A DNA stretch of 33,788 bases from Mesorhizobium plurifarium (GCA_000824785.1 CCNB01000021.1:1-33788), one strand, 5' to 3'; counted from the stretch's first letter, positions 15,107 to 25,486 are shown. Numbers and translations are program-made. Notes: generated by a model not told the origin, from the letters alone.

Positions 15107-15220
15107 CGTGCCCGCCGGTAAAATGTGCGTGTGCCGGGATACTTCCTGCGATCCAGCCGTTAATTGGCGCATCCGTGCGCCGGGGAGCCGCCAAGGATGC
15201 TGCAATCAACGGAGGTCTTC

Positions 15221-15667
15221 ATGCGCATCCTATCCGTACCGATGCTTTCGGCTTTGGCTGCTTCGACCGCCTTACTTCTCGCATCGCCGGCCATGGCCGA
15301 GACGATGAAGTTCAAGGCGACGCTCGACGGCAGCCAGCAGAGCCCGCCCGTCACCACCAAAGGCAAGGGCACAGCGACGCTCACCTTCGACACCACCAGC
15401 AAGAAGCTCAGCTGGAACGTCAAATATTCCGGCCTCAGCGGGCCTGCCGTGGCCGCCCACATCCACGGGCCGGCGGATATGGGCGCGAATGCGGATCCGG
15501 TCATCCCGTTCAAGAAGCTGAAAAGCCCGATCAAGGGATCGGCGACGCTGACGGACGCGCAAGCGGCCGACCTGGAGGCCGGCAAATACTACGTCAACGT
15601 CCATACCGCCAAGAACAAGGACGGCGAGATCCGCGGGCAGATCGAGAAGTCAGGCGGAGCGATGTAG
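15221..15667 (+). CDS. Secreted CHRD domain protein
   Basis: This 148-residue protein has a signal peptide ending near 'ASPAMAE' and a single CHRD domain: 'FKATLDGSQQSPPVTTKGKG' at its start, 'AAHIHGPADMG' in the centre, and 'YYVNVHTAKNKDGEIRGQI' at the end. CHRD domains are named after chordin and are common in secreted bacterial proteins of unknown function, possibly metal-binding through the His-rich loop. GGAGG at 15211-15215 fixes the start at ATG 15221 rather than upstream in-frame codons. It stands alone between the ABC terminator and a convergent TPP enzyme gene. Confidence 0.87.
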   Translation: MRILSVPMLSALAASTALLLASPAMAETMKFKATLDGSQQSPPVTTKGKGTATLTFDTTSKKLSWNVKYSGLSGPAVAAHIHGPADMGANADPVIPFKKLKSPIKGSATLTDAQAADLEAGKYYVNVHTAKNKDGEIRGQIEKSGGAM

Positions 15668-15712
15668 CGCCCGACAGAATCGCGATCCATTCGGAAGTCG
15701 GCGGGCCGGCGC

Positions 15713-17362
15713 TCAGGCCTTATTGCGTATCTGCGTCAGCGTGCGGGTGGGCGTGATCGCTTCGGGATCGAGCTTGATCTCGACGATCGCCGGCTTGCCG
15801 CTGGCCTGCGCGCGTTCGAAGGCCCGCGCGAAGTCGGCGGTTTTTTCCACCGTCTCGCCATGGCCGCCATAGGCGCGGGCCAGCGCCGCGAAGTCCGGGT
15901 TCCGGAGTTCGGTGGCGACGACGCGGCTCGGATATTCCCGTTCCTGATGCATGCGGATCGTGCCGTAGATGCCGTTGTTGACGACGATCACGATGATCGG
16001 CAGGTCATATTGGACAGCCGTCGCGAACTCCTGGCCGTTCATCAGGAAGCAGCCGTCGCCGGCGAAGGCCACCACGGTGCGGTCCGGGAACAGTGATTTG
16101 GCCGCAACCGCGGCCGGCGTGCCGTAGCCCATCGAGCCGGAGGTGGGTGCGGCCTGGGTGCCGAAGCGGCGGTTGCGGTAGAAGCGATGCACCCAGGTGG
16201 CGTAGTTGCCGGCGCCATTGGTCAGGATGGCGTCTTCCGGCAGGATTCTTCCGAGATGCTCGATGATCGGACCCATCTGCACTGGGCCAGGGCCGGTCTG
16301 CGGCGGCGTCGACCATTCGAGATAGGCGGCATGCGCCTTTTCCGTTTCGGCCGCCCAGGAAGGCTGGGCCGCAGGCTTGCGCCTGGCGAAAGCCTCGACA
16401 AAGGCGGCGGGCGAGGCGTTGATGGCTATCGTCGGCCGGTAGACGCGGCCGAGCTCGCCGGCATCGGCATGGACATGCACCAGCGCCTGGTCGGGATAGG
16501 GGCTTTTCAGCAGCGTGTAGTCGGAAGACGGCATTTCGCCCAGGCGGCCGCCGATCAAAAGCACCACGTCGGCCTGCTTGATCCGCTCCGCCAGCTTCGG
16601 ATTGATGCCAATGCCGACATCGCCGGCATAGTTCGGATGCAGATGGTCGAACAGCATCTGGCGGCGGAAGGAGCAGCCGACCGGCAGCGACCAGGCCTCG
16701 GCGAACGTGCGCATATGCGCCACGGCTTCTTCGTTCCAGCGCGTGCCGCCGAGAATGACGAAGGGACGCTTGGCGTTGGCGAGGAGCATTTGCAGCGCGT
16801 CGAGCTCGGCTTCGCCCGGACGCGTTTCGACCGGCGTGTGCGGCAGCGCCGCCGGTGCCTCGACCTCGCTGGTCAGCATGTCCTCCGGCAGCGAAATGAC
16901 AACCGGGCCCGGGCGGCCCGAAGTCGCGACGGCGAAGGCGCGGGTGACGAATTCCGGGATGCGCGCGGCATCGTCGATCTCGACCACCCATTTGGCGATG
17001 TCGCCGAAGAAGCGCTTGTAGTCGACCTCCTGGAAGGCTTCGCGCTCCTTGGCATGGCTGGCGACCTGGCCGATGAACAGGATCATCGGCACCGAATCCT
17101 GCATGGCGATATGGACGCCGGCTGAGGCGTTGGTGGCTCCGGGGCCGCGGGTGACGAAGCAGATGCCGGGCTTGCCGGTCAGCCTCCCCTGGCAGTCGGC
17201 CATCATCGCGGCGCCGCCTTCCTGGCGGCAGACGATGGTGCGGATCGAAGAGTCATGCAGGGCGTCGAGCACCGCGAGATAGGATTCGCCAGGAACGCAG
17301 AAAATGCGGTCGGCGCCGTTCGCCTCGAGCGCCTCGACGATCAGTTGTCCGCCGGTCTTCAT
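15713..17362 (-). CDS. Thiamine pyrophosphate-binding enzyme, acetolactate synthase-like
   Basis: Encodes 549 residues in the three-domain layout of the acetolactate synthase superfamily. The catalytic Glu48 is in 'CRQEGGAAMMADC', the central cofactor domain covers about 185-330, and the TPP-Mg motif runs from 'GDG' near residue 435 to 'NN' in 'IVIVVNNGIYGTI'. It has no regulatory-subunit gene beside it, so it is unlikely to be the biosynthetic acetolactate synthase. The gene overlaps the upstream CoA transferase gene by 4 nt (ATGA, 17359-17362). That pairing recalls oxalyl-CoA decarboxylase with formyl-CoA transferase, but the protein lacks close resemblance to that decarboxylase. A 2-keto acid or acyl-CoA decarboxylase/lyase is likely, substrate unknown. 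Confidence 0.85.
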   Translation of the reverse strand: MKTGGQLIVEALEANGADRIFCVPGESYLAVLDALHDSSIRTIVCRQEGGAAMMADCQGRLTGKPGICFVTRGPGATNASAGVHIAMQDSVPMILFIGQVASHAKEREAFQEVDYKRFFGDIAKWVVEIDDAARIPEFVTRAFAVATSGRPGPVVISLPEDMLTSEVEAPAALPHTPVETRPGEAELDALQMLLANAKRPFVILGGTRWNEEAVAHMRTFAEAWSLPVGCSFRRQMLFDHLHPNYAGDVGIGINPKLAERIKQADVVLLIGGRLGEMPSSDYTLLKSPYPDQALVHVHADAGELGRVYRPTIAINASPAAFVEAFARRKPAAQPSWAAETEKAHAAYLEWSTPPQTGPGPVQMGPIIEHLGRILPEDAILTNGAGNYATWVHRFYRNRRFGTQAAPTSGSMGYGTPAAVAAKSLFPDRTVVAFAGDGCFLMNGQEFATAVQYDLPIIVIVVNNGIYGTIRMHQEREYPSRVVATELRNPDFAALARAYGGHGETVEKTADFARAFERAQASGKPAIVEIKLDPEAITPTRTLTQIRNKA

Positions 17363-18534
17363 TTTGCTGATCTCTCCAGTTCGGCAAGGATTTCTGCAGT
17401 GTGCTCGCCAAAGCGCGGCGAGGGGCGCTCATAGACGAGCGGCGTGCCAGACATCACCATCGGCGCGCGCACCGAAGGCAGGCGATTGCCATGGCCGTCG
17501 TCGAGGTCGAGCCGCATGCCGCGCGCGATCGTCTGCGGATCGGCGAACATCTGGCCGATCGTGTTGATCGGGCTCGCCGGGACGCCGGCTGCCTCGAGCT
17601 TTGCCAAAAGCGGATCGCGATCCCAAGCGGCGAGGGTTTCGACGATCGTCTGGCGCAGCTTCACGCGGTTGGCGACGCGGGCAGGGTTGGTGGCGAAATC
17701 CGGGTTGGCGGGTAGATCTGTAAGGCCAACAGCGGCGCAGAACTTGCCGAACTGCCCGTCATTGCCGACCGCCAGGATGATGTGGCCGTCCCGCACCGGC
17801 AGGACCTCGTAAGGGGCGATGTTCATGTGCGCATTGCCCATCTGCACCGGCGACTTGCCGGAAACCAGATAGTTGAGGTTCTGATTGCCGAGCGCGGCGA
17901 TCTGGCTGTCGAACAGCGCCATGTCGATGTGCTGGCCCTCGCCGGTCCTTTCGGCATGGCGAAGTGCCGCCTGGATGGCGATCACCGAATAGAGACCGGT
18001 GAAGATATCGGAGATGGCGACGCCGGCCTTCTGCGGCTCGCGGCCCGGCTCGCCGGTGATCGACATCATGCCGGCCATGGCCTGGATGATGAAATCGTAG
18101 CCCGCGCGCGGCGCATAGGGTCCGTCCTGGCCGAAGCCGGTGATCGAACAATAGACGAGGCGCGGATTGATCGCCTTCAGGCTCTCATAGTCGAGGCCGT
18201 ATTTCTTCAGGCCGCCGAGCTTGAAGTTCTCGATCAGCACGTCGGCGGTGGCGACGAGCTTGCGCAGCGTCTCGGCGCCCTCAGGCCTGGAGAAGTCGAC
18301 GGCGATCGAACGCTTGCCGCGATTGCAGGAGTGGTAATAGGCGGCCGAGAGGTTCTCGCCGTCATGGCTCATGACGAAGGGCGGACCCCATTTGCGGGTA
18401 TCGTCGCCGCCATCCGGGCTCTCGACCTTGATGACATCGGCGCCGAGATCGGCGAGCAACTGCCCAGCCCAGGGACCGGCCAGGATACGGGCGAGTTCGA
18501 TAACGCGGATGCCTTTCAGCGGAGGTTCGGCCAT
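17359..18534 (-). CDS. CaiB/BaiF family CoA transferase
   Basis: This 391-residue class III CoA transferase starts with the standard 'LKGIRVIELARILAGPWAGQ' and has the catalytic Asp147 in 'AGYDFIIQAMAG'. Family members move CoA between a thioester and a free acid through an aspartyl-CoA intermediate, usually as dimers with interlocked rings. GGTGA before ATG 18534 is a modest ribosome binding site. Translation is coupled to the TPP enzyme downstream, so CoA activation of the TPP enzyme's substrate or recycling of its product is plausible. The alpha/beta hydrolase gene upstream on the same strand (79-bp gap) may belong to the same transcript. Substrate not predictable. Confidence 0.88.
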   Translation of the reverse strand: MAEPPLKGIRVIELARILAGPWAGQLLADLGADVIKVESPDGGDDTRKWGPPFVMSHDGENLSAAYYHSCNRGKRSIAVDFSRPEGAETLRKLVATADVLIENFKLGGLKKYGLDYESLKAINPRLVYCSITGFGQDGPYAPRAGYDFIIQAMAGMMSITGEPGREPQKAGVAISDIFTGLYSVIAIQAALRHAERTGEGQHIDMALFDSQIAALGNQNLNYLVSGKSPVQMGNAHMNIAPYEVLPVRDGHIILAVGNDGQFGKFCAAVGLTDLPANPDFATNPARVANRVKLRQTIVETLAAWDRDPLLAKLEAAGVPASPINTIGQMFADPQTIARGMRLDLDDGHGNRLPSVRAPMVMSGTPLVYERPSPRFGEHTAEILAELERSAK

Positions 18535-18613
18535 GGATCACCGTGGTTAAACAAAGCGCAGCCTCTATCAACACGCACCCGCCGTGTCACGACCCATGCG
18601 ATAGGCCACCGCG

Positions 18614-19546
18614 TCAGGATTTCAGCACGCCGTCGGCCCAGGCGGCGAAGTCGTCCATGACGACGTCTCGATTGACCTCGTTCAGGCTTTCGTGCCGCGT
18701 TTCCGGGTAAACCTTTGAAACCAGATTCGAAAAGCCCATTGCCCGCATGCGCTTCGCCAGGTGATGGACGGCCTTGCCGTAGTCCGACGCCGGGTCCTTC
18801 TCGCCGCCGACAAGATTGACGAAGAGGTCGCGCCGGACGCCGGCGAAACTGGAATCCTTACCGGCGTGCTGCGCCATATTGACGACATCGCGCCACATCG
18901 AGATGGAGGCGTCCCAGCCGCAGAGCGGATCGGCGACATATTTGTCGACCTCGACGGGGTCGCGCGACAGCCAGTCGAACAGGGTCCGGTGGTTGGGCAC
19001 CGCCTTGCCCCAGGCCTGGAAGGTGAGCTTGGGCAGAAGGCGCGAGGGCACGTCGGAGCCGAGCCGCATTCGCTCCCAGCCTAGAATGCCAAGCGCCAGC
19101 TGGCCGAGCAGGCCAGCTGAGAAATTGCCGTTCCAGATCGCTGCGGCATGGACACGCCCGGAGTGGCGCAGAACGAAGTTGAGCGCGATGGATGCGCCCA
19201 GCGAATGTCCAAAAACGATCACCGGCAAGCCCGGATGCCCGGTCGCGATCAGGTCGTGAACGGCATCGACATCGGCGATCACCTTGGCGATGCCGTCGGT
19301 ATCCGCGAATTTGCCGAGCGGCGCGTCGGGCGCCTTTGTCGCGCCATGGCCACGATGGTCATGGGCATAGACATGGAAACCTCTTTGGCTGAGGAAATCG
19401 GCAAAGCGCGCATAGCGCGCCGCGTGCTCGGCCAGGCCGTGGTTGATCTGGACTACGGCGCGCGGATTTCCGGCGGCTTCCCTCACATAAAGGTTGAGCT
19501 CAGCCCCGGTCGGTGAGGCCAGGCTGGTTTGCTTGTCGAATGGCAT
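18614..19546 (-). CDS. Alpha/beta hydrolase, monoacylglycerol lipase-like
   Basis: Encodes 310 residues of the Hydrolase_4 (lysophospholipase/monoglyceride lipase) type. It has 'INHGLAEHAARYARFADFL' (oxyanion region), 'AHDHRGHGAT' (61-70), nucleophile Ser115 in 'GHSLG', an acidic residue in 'GGEKDPASDYG', and the catalytic His in 'TRHESLNE'. It should cleave an ester of a glycerol or related lipid in the cytoplasm; no signal peptide is seen. GGGGGAG just upstream supports the start at 19546. It diverges from the RNase T2 gene at 19740 and precedes the CoA transferase gene. Confidence 0.87.
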   Translation of the reverse strand: MPFDKQTSLASPTGAELNLYVREAAGNPRAVVQINHGLAEHAARYARFADFLSQRGFHVYAHDHRGHGATKAPDAPLGKFADTDGIAKVIADVDAVHDLIATGHPGLPVIVFGHSLGASIALNFVLRHSGRVHAAAIWNGNFSAGLLGQLALGILGWERMRLGSDVPSRLLPKLTFQAWGKAVPNHRTLFDWLSRDPVEVDKYVADPLCGWDASISMWRDVVNMAQHAGKDSSFAGVRRDLFVNLVGGEKDPASDYGKAVHHLAKRMRAMGFSNLVSKVYPETRHESLNEVNRDVVMDDFAAWADGVLKS

Positions 19547-19739
19547 GTCTCGCTCCCCCGGAGACTGTTGGGCGACGGCTTTGCCGGCGTCAAGTGGACA
19601 AGGGTGCTTGCGGACACGCCGATGAAAGCGTTCAGCTGGGGATTGTTTTTTCGCGCGGCGAAAAAGATCGCAATTCTGACACGTCGGCTGTTCTAGTGTG
19701 ACGAATCCAATACGGTTCAATGATCGCCGGGAGAGCGGG

Positions 19740-20747
19740 ATGCGGGTTTGGGCATTGTGGGGTTCGATAGCTCTGACTGTGGCTGGTGCCGGACTGGCGC
19801 ATGCCGACGTGAAGATGAGCGGCACTTTCGTGTCCGATAGCGCGTGTCCGGCGACGCAGGCCATCAAGAGCGGCAAGAATCCAGGCAACATCTCGACCGA
19901 AGCCGGGAAGAGCTACGATCTCCTTGCCGGCAACAAGGACGAGCCCACCCATTATCTGATCCAGGTGCCCGGAGCTGATCCGGAGCGGCGCTGGGTGAAG
20001 ATCAGTTGCGGCCATGTCACCGGCGGCAGCGCTTCCGCCACGCCGGCGCCCTCCAGCCAGACCAAGCCGTCGTCAGCCTCCGGAAAACCTGAATATGTTT
20101 TTGCGCTGAGCTGGCAGCCGGCTTTCTGTGAGACCAAGGCCAGCAAGCCCGAATGCAAGGCCCAGAGCCCGAGCGAGTTCGATGCGTCGCACTTCACCCT
20201 GCATGGGCTATGGCCGCAGCCGAACGGCAATTTCTATTGCCAGGTGTCGGCGAGCGACAAGGCCAATGACAATCCGGCGCATTGGGGAGACCTGCCGCCG
20301 GTCGATCTCGACGCAAACACGCGCGCCGAGCTCGACCAGGTGATGCCGGGCACGGCCTCCAAGCTCGAGCGCCACGAATGGATCAAGCACGGCACCTGCT
20401 ACGGCAAGAGCCAGCAGGAGTATTTCTCAGACGCGCTCAATCTGATGCGGGCGGTGAACGGCTCGGCGGTGCGCGATCTCTTCAACAAGAACATCGGCAA
20501 GCAATTGACCTCGGACCAGATCCGCGGCGCTTTCAACGAAGCCTTCGGCGCCGGCGCGGGCGACCGCGTGCGCGTGTCCTGTCTGGTCGACCCGTCGAGC
20601 GGCAGGCGTTTGATCGGTGAGATCACGCTCGGCCTGTCTGGTCCGATCAACGCCGACAGCAAGCTCGCCGATCTCCTGATGGCGTCGGCGCCGACAGCCA
20701 AGGCCGGTTGCCCGAAGGGCACGGTCGACGCGATCGGCTTCCAGTAA
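19740..20747 (+). CDS. Secreted ribonuclease T2 family protein with N-terminal extension
   Basis: The 335-residue product has a signal peptide (about 1-22), an unrecognised segment with two cysteines (23-95, Cys36 and Cys90), a Ser/Pro/Ala-rich linker (about 96-117) and an RNase T2 domain. Both active-site boxes are intact: 'FTLHGLWPQ' (His155) and 'HEWIKHGTC' (Glu213, Lys216, His217). T2 enzymes cut RNA through 2',3'-cyclic phosphates; in Gram-negatives they are usually periplasmic (compare RNase I). GGGAG about 6 nt upstream fixes ATG 19740. The N-terminal domain may aid binding or folding. It converges on the diguanylate cyclase gene 24 nt away. Confidence 0.9.
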   Translation: MRVWALWGSIALTVAGAGLAHADVKMSGTFVSDSACPATQAIKSGKNPGNISTEAGKSYDLLAGNKDEPTHYLIQVPGADPERRWVKISCGHVTGGSASATPAPSSQTKPSSASGKPEYVFALSWQPAFCETKASKPECKAQSPSEFDASHFTLHGLWPQPNGNFYCQVSASDKANDNPAHWGDLPPVDLDANTRAELDQVMPGTASKLERHEWIKHGTCYGKSQQEYFSDALNLMRAVNGSAVRDLFNKNIGKQLTSDQIRGAFNEAFGAGAGDRVRVSCLVDPSSGRRLIGEITLGLSGPINADSKLADLLMASAPTAKAGCPKGTVDAIGFQ

Positions 20748-20771
20748 GCGGCAGTTTCGGTCAGGCCGAAG

Positions 20772-22049
20772 TCAGGCCGATTTTGGGGCCGCCTGCAAGA
20801 TGATCGCCTCGCTGCCGGGCTCGCCGACAACGCGGTCGCGGCCGCTCAGCTTGGCCTTGTAGAGGCGCTGGTCGGCGAGCGCGAAAATGTCGGCGAGGCA
20901 GCGCGTCGTTTCGCTGACGGTGGAGACGCCGGCGCTTACGGTGATGTTGAAACGGTTGGTGTGCGCCGAGGTCTTGACGGCGTTCCTGATGGTCTCGCCG
21001 AGCAGCCTGGCGGGCGCGTGCGACTGTTGCGTCAGCACGGCGAATTCCTCGCCGCCGATGCGGAACACCTGATCGTTGCCGCCGGCCGTCTCGGCCAGCA
21101 GCACAGCCATCGATTTCAGCACTTTGTCGCCCTCGGCGTGGCCGAAGCGGTCGTTGATCGACTTGAAATGGTCGACGTCGACGATGAGCAGGCTGAGCGG
21201 CTTGCCCATCCTGATGGCGGCCGACACGGCGGACTCGCCGTCGGCATCGAAGCTGCCGCGATGAAGCAAGCCGGTGAGGCCGTCGCGGCCGACATATTTG
21301 ATCAGCGCTTCGTAGCGCTCGCGATAGGTGAGGGTGTCGAAGATGTCGGAGAGGCCGCGCGGCACCGCGACATCATCGTCCTCGACCCATTTGAGATAGG
21401 CGACGAGCATGCCGCTGTAGGCGAGTGCTGCGCCCATCTTGGCGAGCCAGCCGCCGAAGAAGACCTCGATGGGCGCGCCGGCGACGAAATGCAGCGCGGT
21501 GAAGAAGCCGGCTTGGTCGAAGGTGAGCACGCAGGCGACCGATGCGAGGATGCGCATGAACGGCCTGGCGCGCAGATAGGCGCCGAGCTTCTCGTAGAGC
21601 AGGATGATCAGGATGGCGTCGATGAAGAGCAGCGTCGTGCCCCAGACCATCAGCCAGCCCATCTCGTCGATGAAGGCGATGTTGGGCATTCTGCCGTCGG
21701 GAAGCGGCGAAACGGCGTGCAGGCGCAGGATCAGCACCAGGCCGATCATTAGTGCGTTGCCGAGCAGAAGGCCGTAGATCGGCTGGCGGACGGTCGCCGC
21801 ATCCTCCTTCATGTAGAGCAGGAGGATCATCACCAGCTTGCCGGAGAAGAGCACCGCGGAACCCGGCGACACCAGCCCGAACGGCAGCGCGACATAGAAG
21901 ACGCTGGCAAGATAGGTTTCGAGGAAATGCATGACGCCGAGCGCGCAGATGAACACGCCAAGCCCGATGCGGCGCCGGAAGCGGAAAAGCGTGACCATGG
22001 CGCCGAAATAGAGAACCGCTTCGGCAAGGAGCAGGGCACCGTTCAGCAC
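20772..22049 (-). CDS. Membrane diguanylate cyclase (GGDEF)
   Basis: Encodes 425 residues if GTG 22049 is the start. About seven membrane helices occupy residues 1-230, followed by a GGDEF domain with 'DGLTGLLHRGSFD', 'IVDVDHFKSINDRFGHAEGD' and the active site GGEEF (332-336). It should make cyclic di-GMP at the inner membrane. The inhibitory I-site Arg expected at RxxD before the active loop is Gly ('GGNDQVFRIGGEEF'), so product inhibition is probably lost. No ATG exists near the first helix; GGGGAAGGA lies 13 nt upstream of the GTG, a rather long spacing. The membrane part recalls VUT-type (queuosine precursor transporter) proteins in 'RPFMRILASVACVLTFDQAG', a weak impression. Confidence 0.85.
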   Translation of the reverse strand: MLNGALLLAEAVLYFGAMVTLFRFRRRIGLGVFICALGVMHFLETYLASVFYVALPFGLVSPGSAVLFSGKLVMILLLYMKEDAATVRQPIYGLLLGNALMIGLVLILRLHAVSPLPDGRMPNIAFIDEMGWLMVWGTTLLFIDAILIILLYEKLGAYLRARPFMRILASVACVLTFDQAGFFTALHFVAGAPIEVFFGGWLAKMGAALAYSGMLVAYLKWVEDDDVAVPRGLSDIFDTLTYRERYEALIKYVGRDGLTGLLHRGSFDADGESAVSAAIRMGKPLSLLIVDVDHFKSINDRFGHAEGDKVLKSMAVLLAETAGGNDQVFRIGGEEFAVLTQQSHAPARLLGETIRNAVKTSAHTNRFNITVSAGVSTVSETTRCLADIFALADQRLYKAKLSGRDRVVGEPGSEAIILQAAPKSA

Positions 22050-22307
22050 GTCGTCGATCCGATCCTTCCCCGAAACCGCGGCAGGGCCGCGATTTCCCAG
22101 CCTAGCATCGTTTTGAAGGCGAATGGTTAATCGCTTCTTTCGCACGATTGCGGGGCGACGAAAGCTGTCGACGGACTTTGGGGCAAACCGGCAAATGCGC
22201 GGATTGGCCGTCTCGTGCCGAAAGCGATTGCCGTTCGGCGCTTCATCGCCTACATAGCGCGCAAACCCCCATCCACCTTGACACTTCAGTTTCCAGGGAA
22301 AGCGCGC

Positions 22308-23957
<1,650 letters not shown>

Positions 23958-23997
23958 CATCGGTCCGGAGGGGCGGCGAACAGAGCGAGGTTCTCAC

Positions 23998-24765
23998 ATG
24001 GCTGACTGGTCCGCCGCCCAATATCTGAAGTTCGAGGATGAGCGCACGCGGCCCGCGCGGGACCTGGTGGCGCAGGTGCCGGTCGATTTTCCGCGTCGCG
24101 TCGTCGACATCGGCTGTGGCCCGGGCAACTCCACAGAGCTTCTGGTCGAGCGCTGGCCGGATGCGCAGGTCAGCGGCTTCGACACCTCGCCCGACATGAT
24201 CGAGAAGGCGAGGGCGCGGCTGCCCAATGTCAATTTCGAGCTGGCCGATGCCGCCGGATGGCAGCCCGAGCATCCCGTCGACGTCATCTTCGCCAACGCC
24301 GTCTTCCAGTGGCTGCCGGAGCATCCGGCGGTGTTCCAGCGGCTGATGGGACTTTTGGCGCCGGGCGGCGCCTTGGCTGTCCAGATGCCCGACAATCTCG
24401 GCGAAGCCTCGCACCAGCTGATGCGCGAGACAGCGGCGGAAGTGCCGTTCGCGGCCAAGCTCAAGGGCGCCGCGCGCGCCCCGCTGCCGCCGGTGTCCTT
24501 CTATTACGATCTGTTGTCGCCGCTCGCCGACCGGCTCGACATCTGGCACACCATCTACAACCATCCACTGGCCGATGCCGAAGCGATCGTCGAATGGGTC
24601 AAGTCGACCGGGCTGAAGCCGTTCCTCGATCCGCTCGAAGCGGATGAGAAGAAGATGTTCCTCGACAGCTATACGGCCAAGATCGCCGAGGCCTATCCGA
24701 AGACCACGAACGGCAAGGTGCTGCTGCGCTTCCCGCGGATATTCATCGTCGCCAAACGCGCTTAG
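23998..24765 (+). CDS. Trans-aconitate 2-methyltransferase
   Basis: Encodes 255 residues that align by eye with E. coli Tam from end to end: 'SAAQYLKFEDERTRPARDLV', SAM motif I 'DIGCGPGNS' (37-45), 'ANAVFQWLPEHPAVF', 'AVQMPDNLGEASHQLMRE', and C-terminal 'LLRFPRIFIVAKRA'. It methylates trans-aconitate, a spontaneous by-product of aconitase that inhibits the TCA cycle (EC 2.1.1.144). It lies 40 nt after ettA and may be co-transcribed. Its TAG stop (24763-24765) overlaps the first bases of a 172-bp inverted-repeat element. Confidence 0.93.
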   Translation: MADWSAAQYLKFEDERTRPARDLVAQVPVDFPRRVVDIGCGPGNSTELLVERWPDAQVSGFDTSPDMIEKARARLPNVNFELADAAGWQPEHPVDVIFANAVFQWLPEHPAVFQRLMGLLAPGGALAVQMPDNLGEASHQLMRETAAEVPFAAKLKGAARAPLPPVSFYYDLLSPLADRLDIWHTIYNHPLADAEAIVEWVKSTGLKPFLDPLEADEKKMFLDSYTAKIAEAYPKTTNGKVLLRFPRIFIVAKRA

Positions 24766-24935
24766 GGTGTGTCGATATTCAGGTGATGCCGGCCTGCGAA
24801 TGGCGGTTTCCCGCGCTTCCGGTGCTCACGTACTTCAAGTACGCTCCGCTCCGGTTCTCGGAACCCACCCAGTTTGATCGCTTCGCGCCCGTCTTCGACT
24901 CCGACCCGGCCTGACCTAAATCTCAACACACCCTC
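24764..24935. repeat. 172-bp inverted-repeat element
   Basis: The ends are AGGGTGTGT (24764-24772) and ACACACCCT (24927-24935), and the inverted similarity extends inward over about 33 nt on each side. A smaller palindrome, CGTACTT-C-AAGTACG, lies inside. It has no coding capacity and looks like a non-autonomous dispersed element of rhizobia. The rest of the gap to 25037 shows nothing recognisable. Confidence 0.7.
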
Positions 24936-25037
24936 ACTCGCCTGCTGCTTGACCGGTTTGCGCCGTCATGCGCATTTCATCCATCTGGACCACGGTCGGC
25001 CATCCCTTGGAGGGGGCCGCAGGGCAGGGGGTGGCGA

Positions 25038-25373
25038 ATGACATTGGGCAAGATCGGGCTCGCAGGCTGCTTGTGCATGGCTGCGGTGGTTTTTCTTTCG
25101 ACGGCAGCCGAGGCCAAGCCGGCGCGCTGCTTCACCACGGATGACGGTTATTATCCGTGCAACTACAAGGCCCTGGACGGCGAGGGCAGTTTCCGCATCT
25201 CGGCGCCGGGCTACCCCACCATCACGCTCGAGATCGACCAGCCGGGCTTTGCCTTCGGCTATGCCAGGTTCGGCAGCCGCAACCGGTCGCTGCCCGGGCA
25301 GTTCGTGCGCAGCCGCGACGATGGCGCCTGCTGGAACAACCCGCAGACCAACACCAAGGTCTGTGCCTGGTAG
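25038..25373 (+). CDS. Small secreted protein, unknown function
   Basis: I do not recognise the family. The 111-residue product has a signal peptide (hydrophobic 'IGLAGCLCMAAVVFLSTAAEA', cleavage near residue 26) and a mature part of about 85 residues with four cysteines ('ARCFT', 'YPCNY', 'GACWN', 'KVCAW'), probably two disulfides. The mature chain is rich in Gly, aromatic residues and Arg, suggesting a small beta-rich periplasmic or exported protein. A G-rich ribosome binding site precedes ATG 25038. It stands alone between two repeat elements. Confidence 0.75.
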   Translation: MTLGKIGLAGCLCMAAVVFLSTAAEAKPARCFTTDDGYYPCNYKALDGEGSFRISAPGYPTITLEIDQPGFAFGYARFGSRNRSLPGQFVRSRDDGACWNNPQTNTKVCAW

Positions 25374-25486
25374 ACGCGCTCACGGATTTGTGGGGTCACG
25401 AGTTTAAGCTGGCATAAACCGGCCAAATGCGACAAGTGTTGCGCCGGGCCGGTTCCGCGCCCACATCAAAGCCCCAAGGCCCGTGC

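Noticed and set aside
15713..18534. Oxalate degradation operon (oxc/frc)
   Set aside because: The TPP enzyme lacks the look of oxalyl-CoA decarboxylase, so the specific assignment is not supported.
22278..22283. TTGACA as -35 box for ettA
   Set aside because: No -10 element follows at 16-18 bp, and the position would place transcription inside the coding region.
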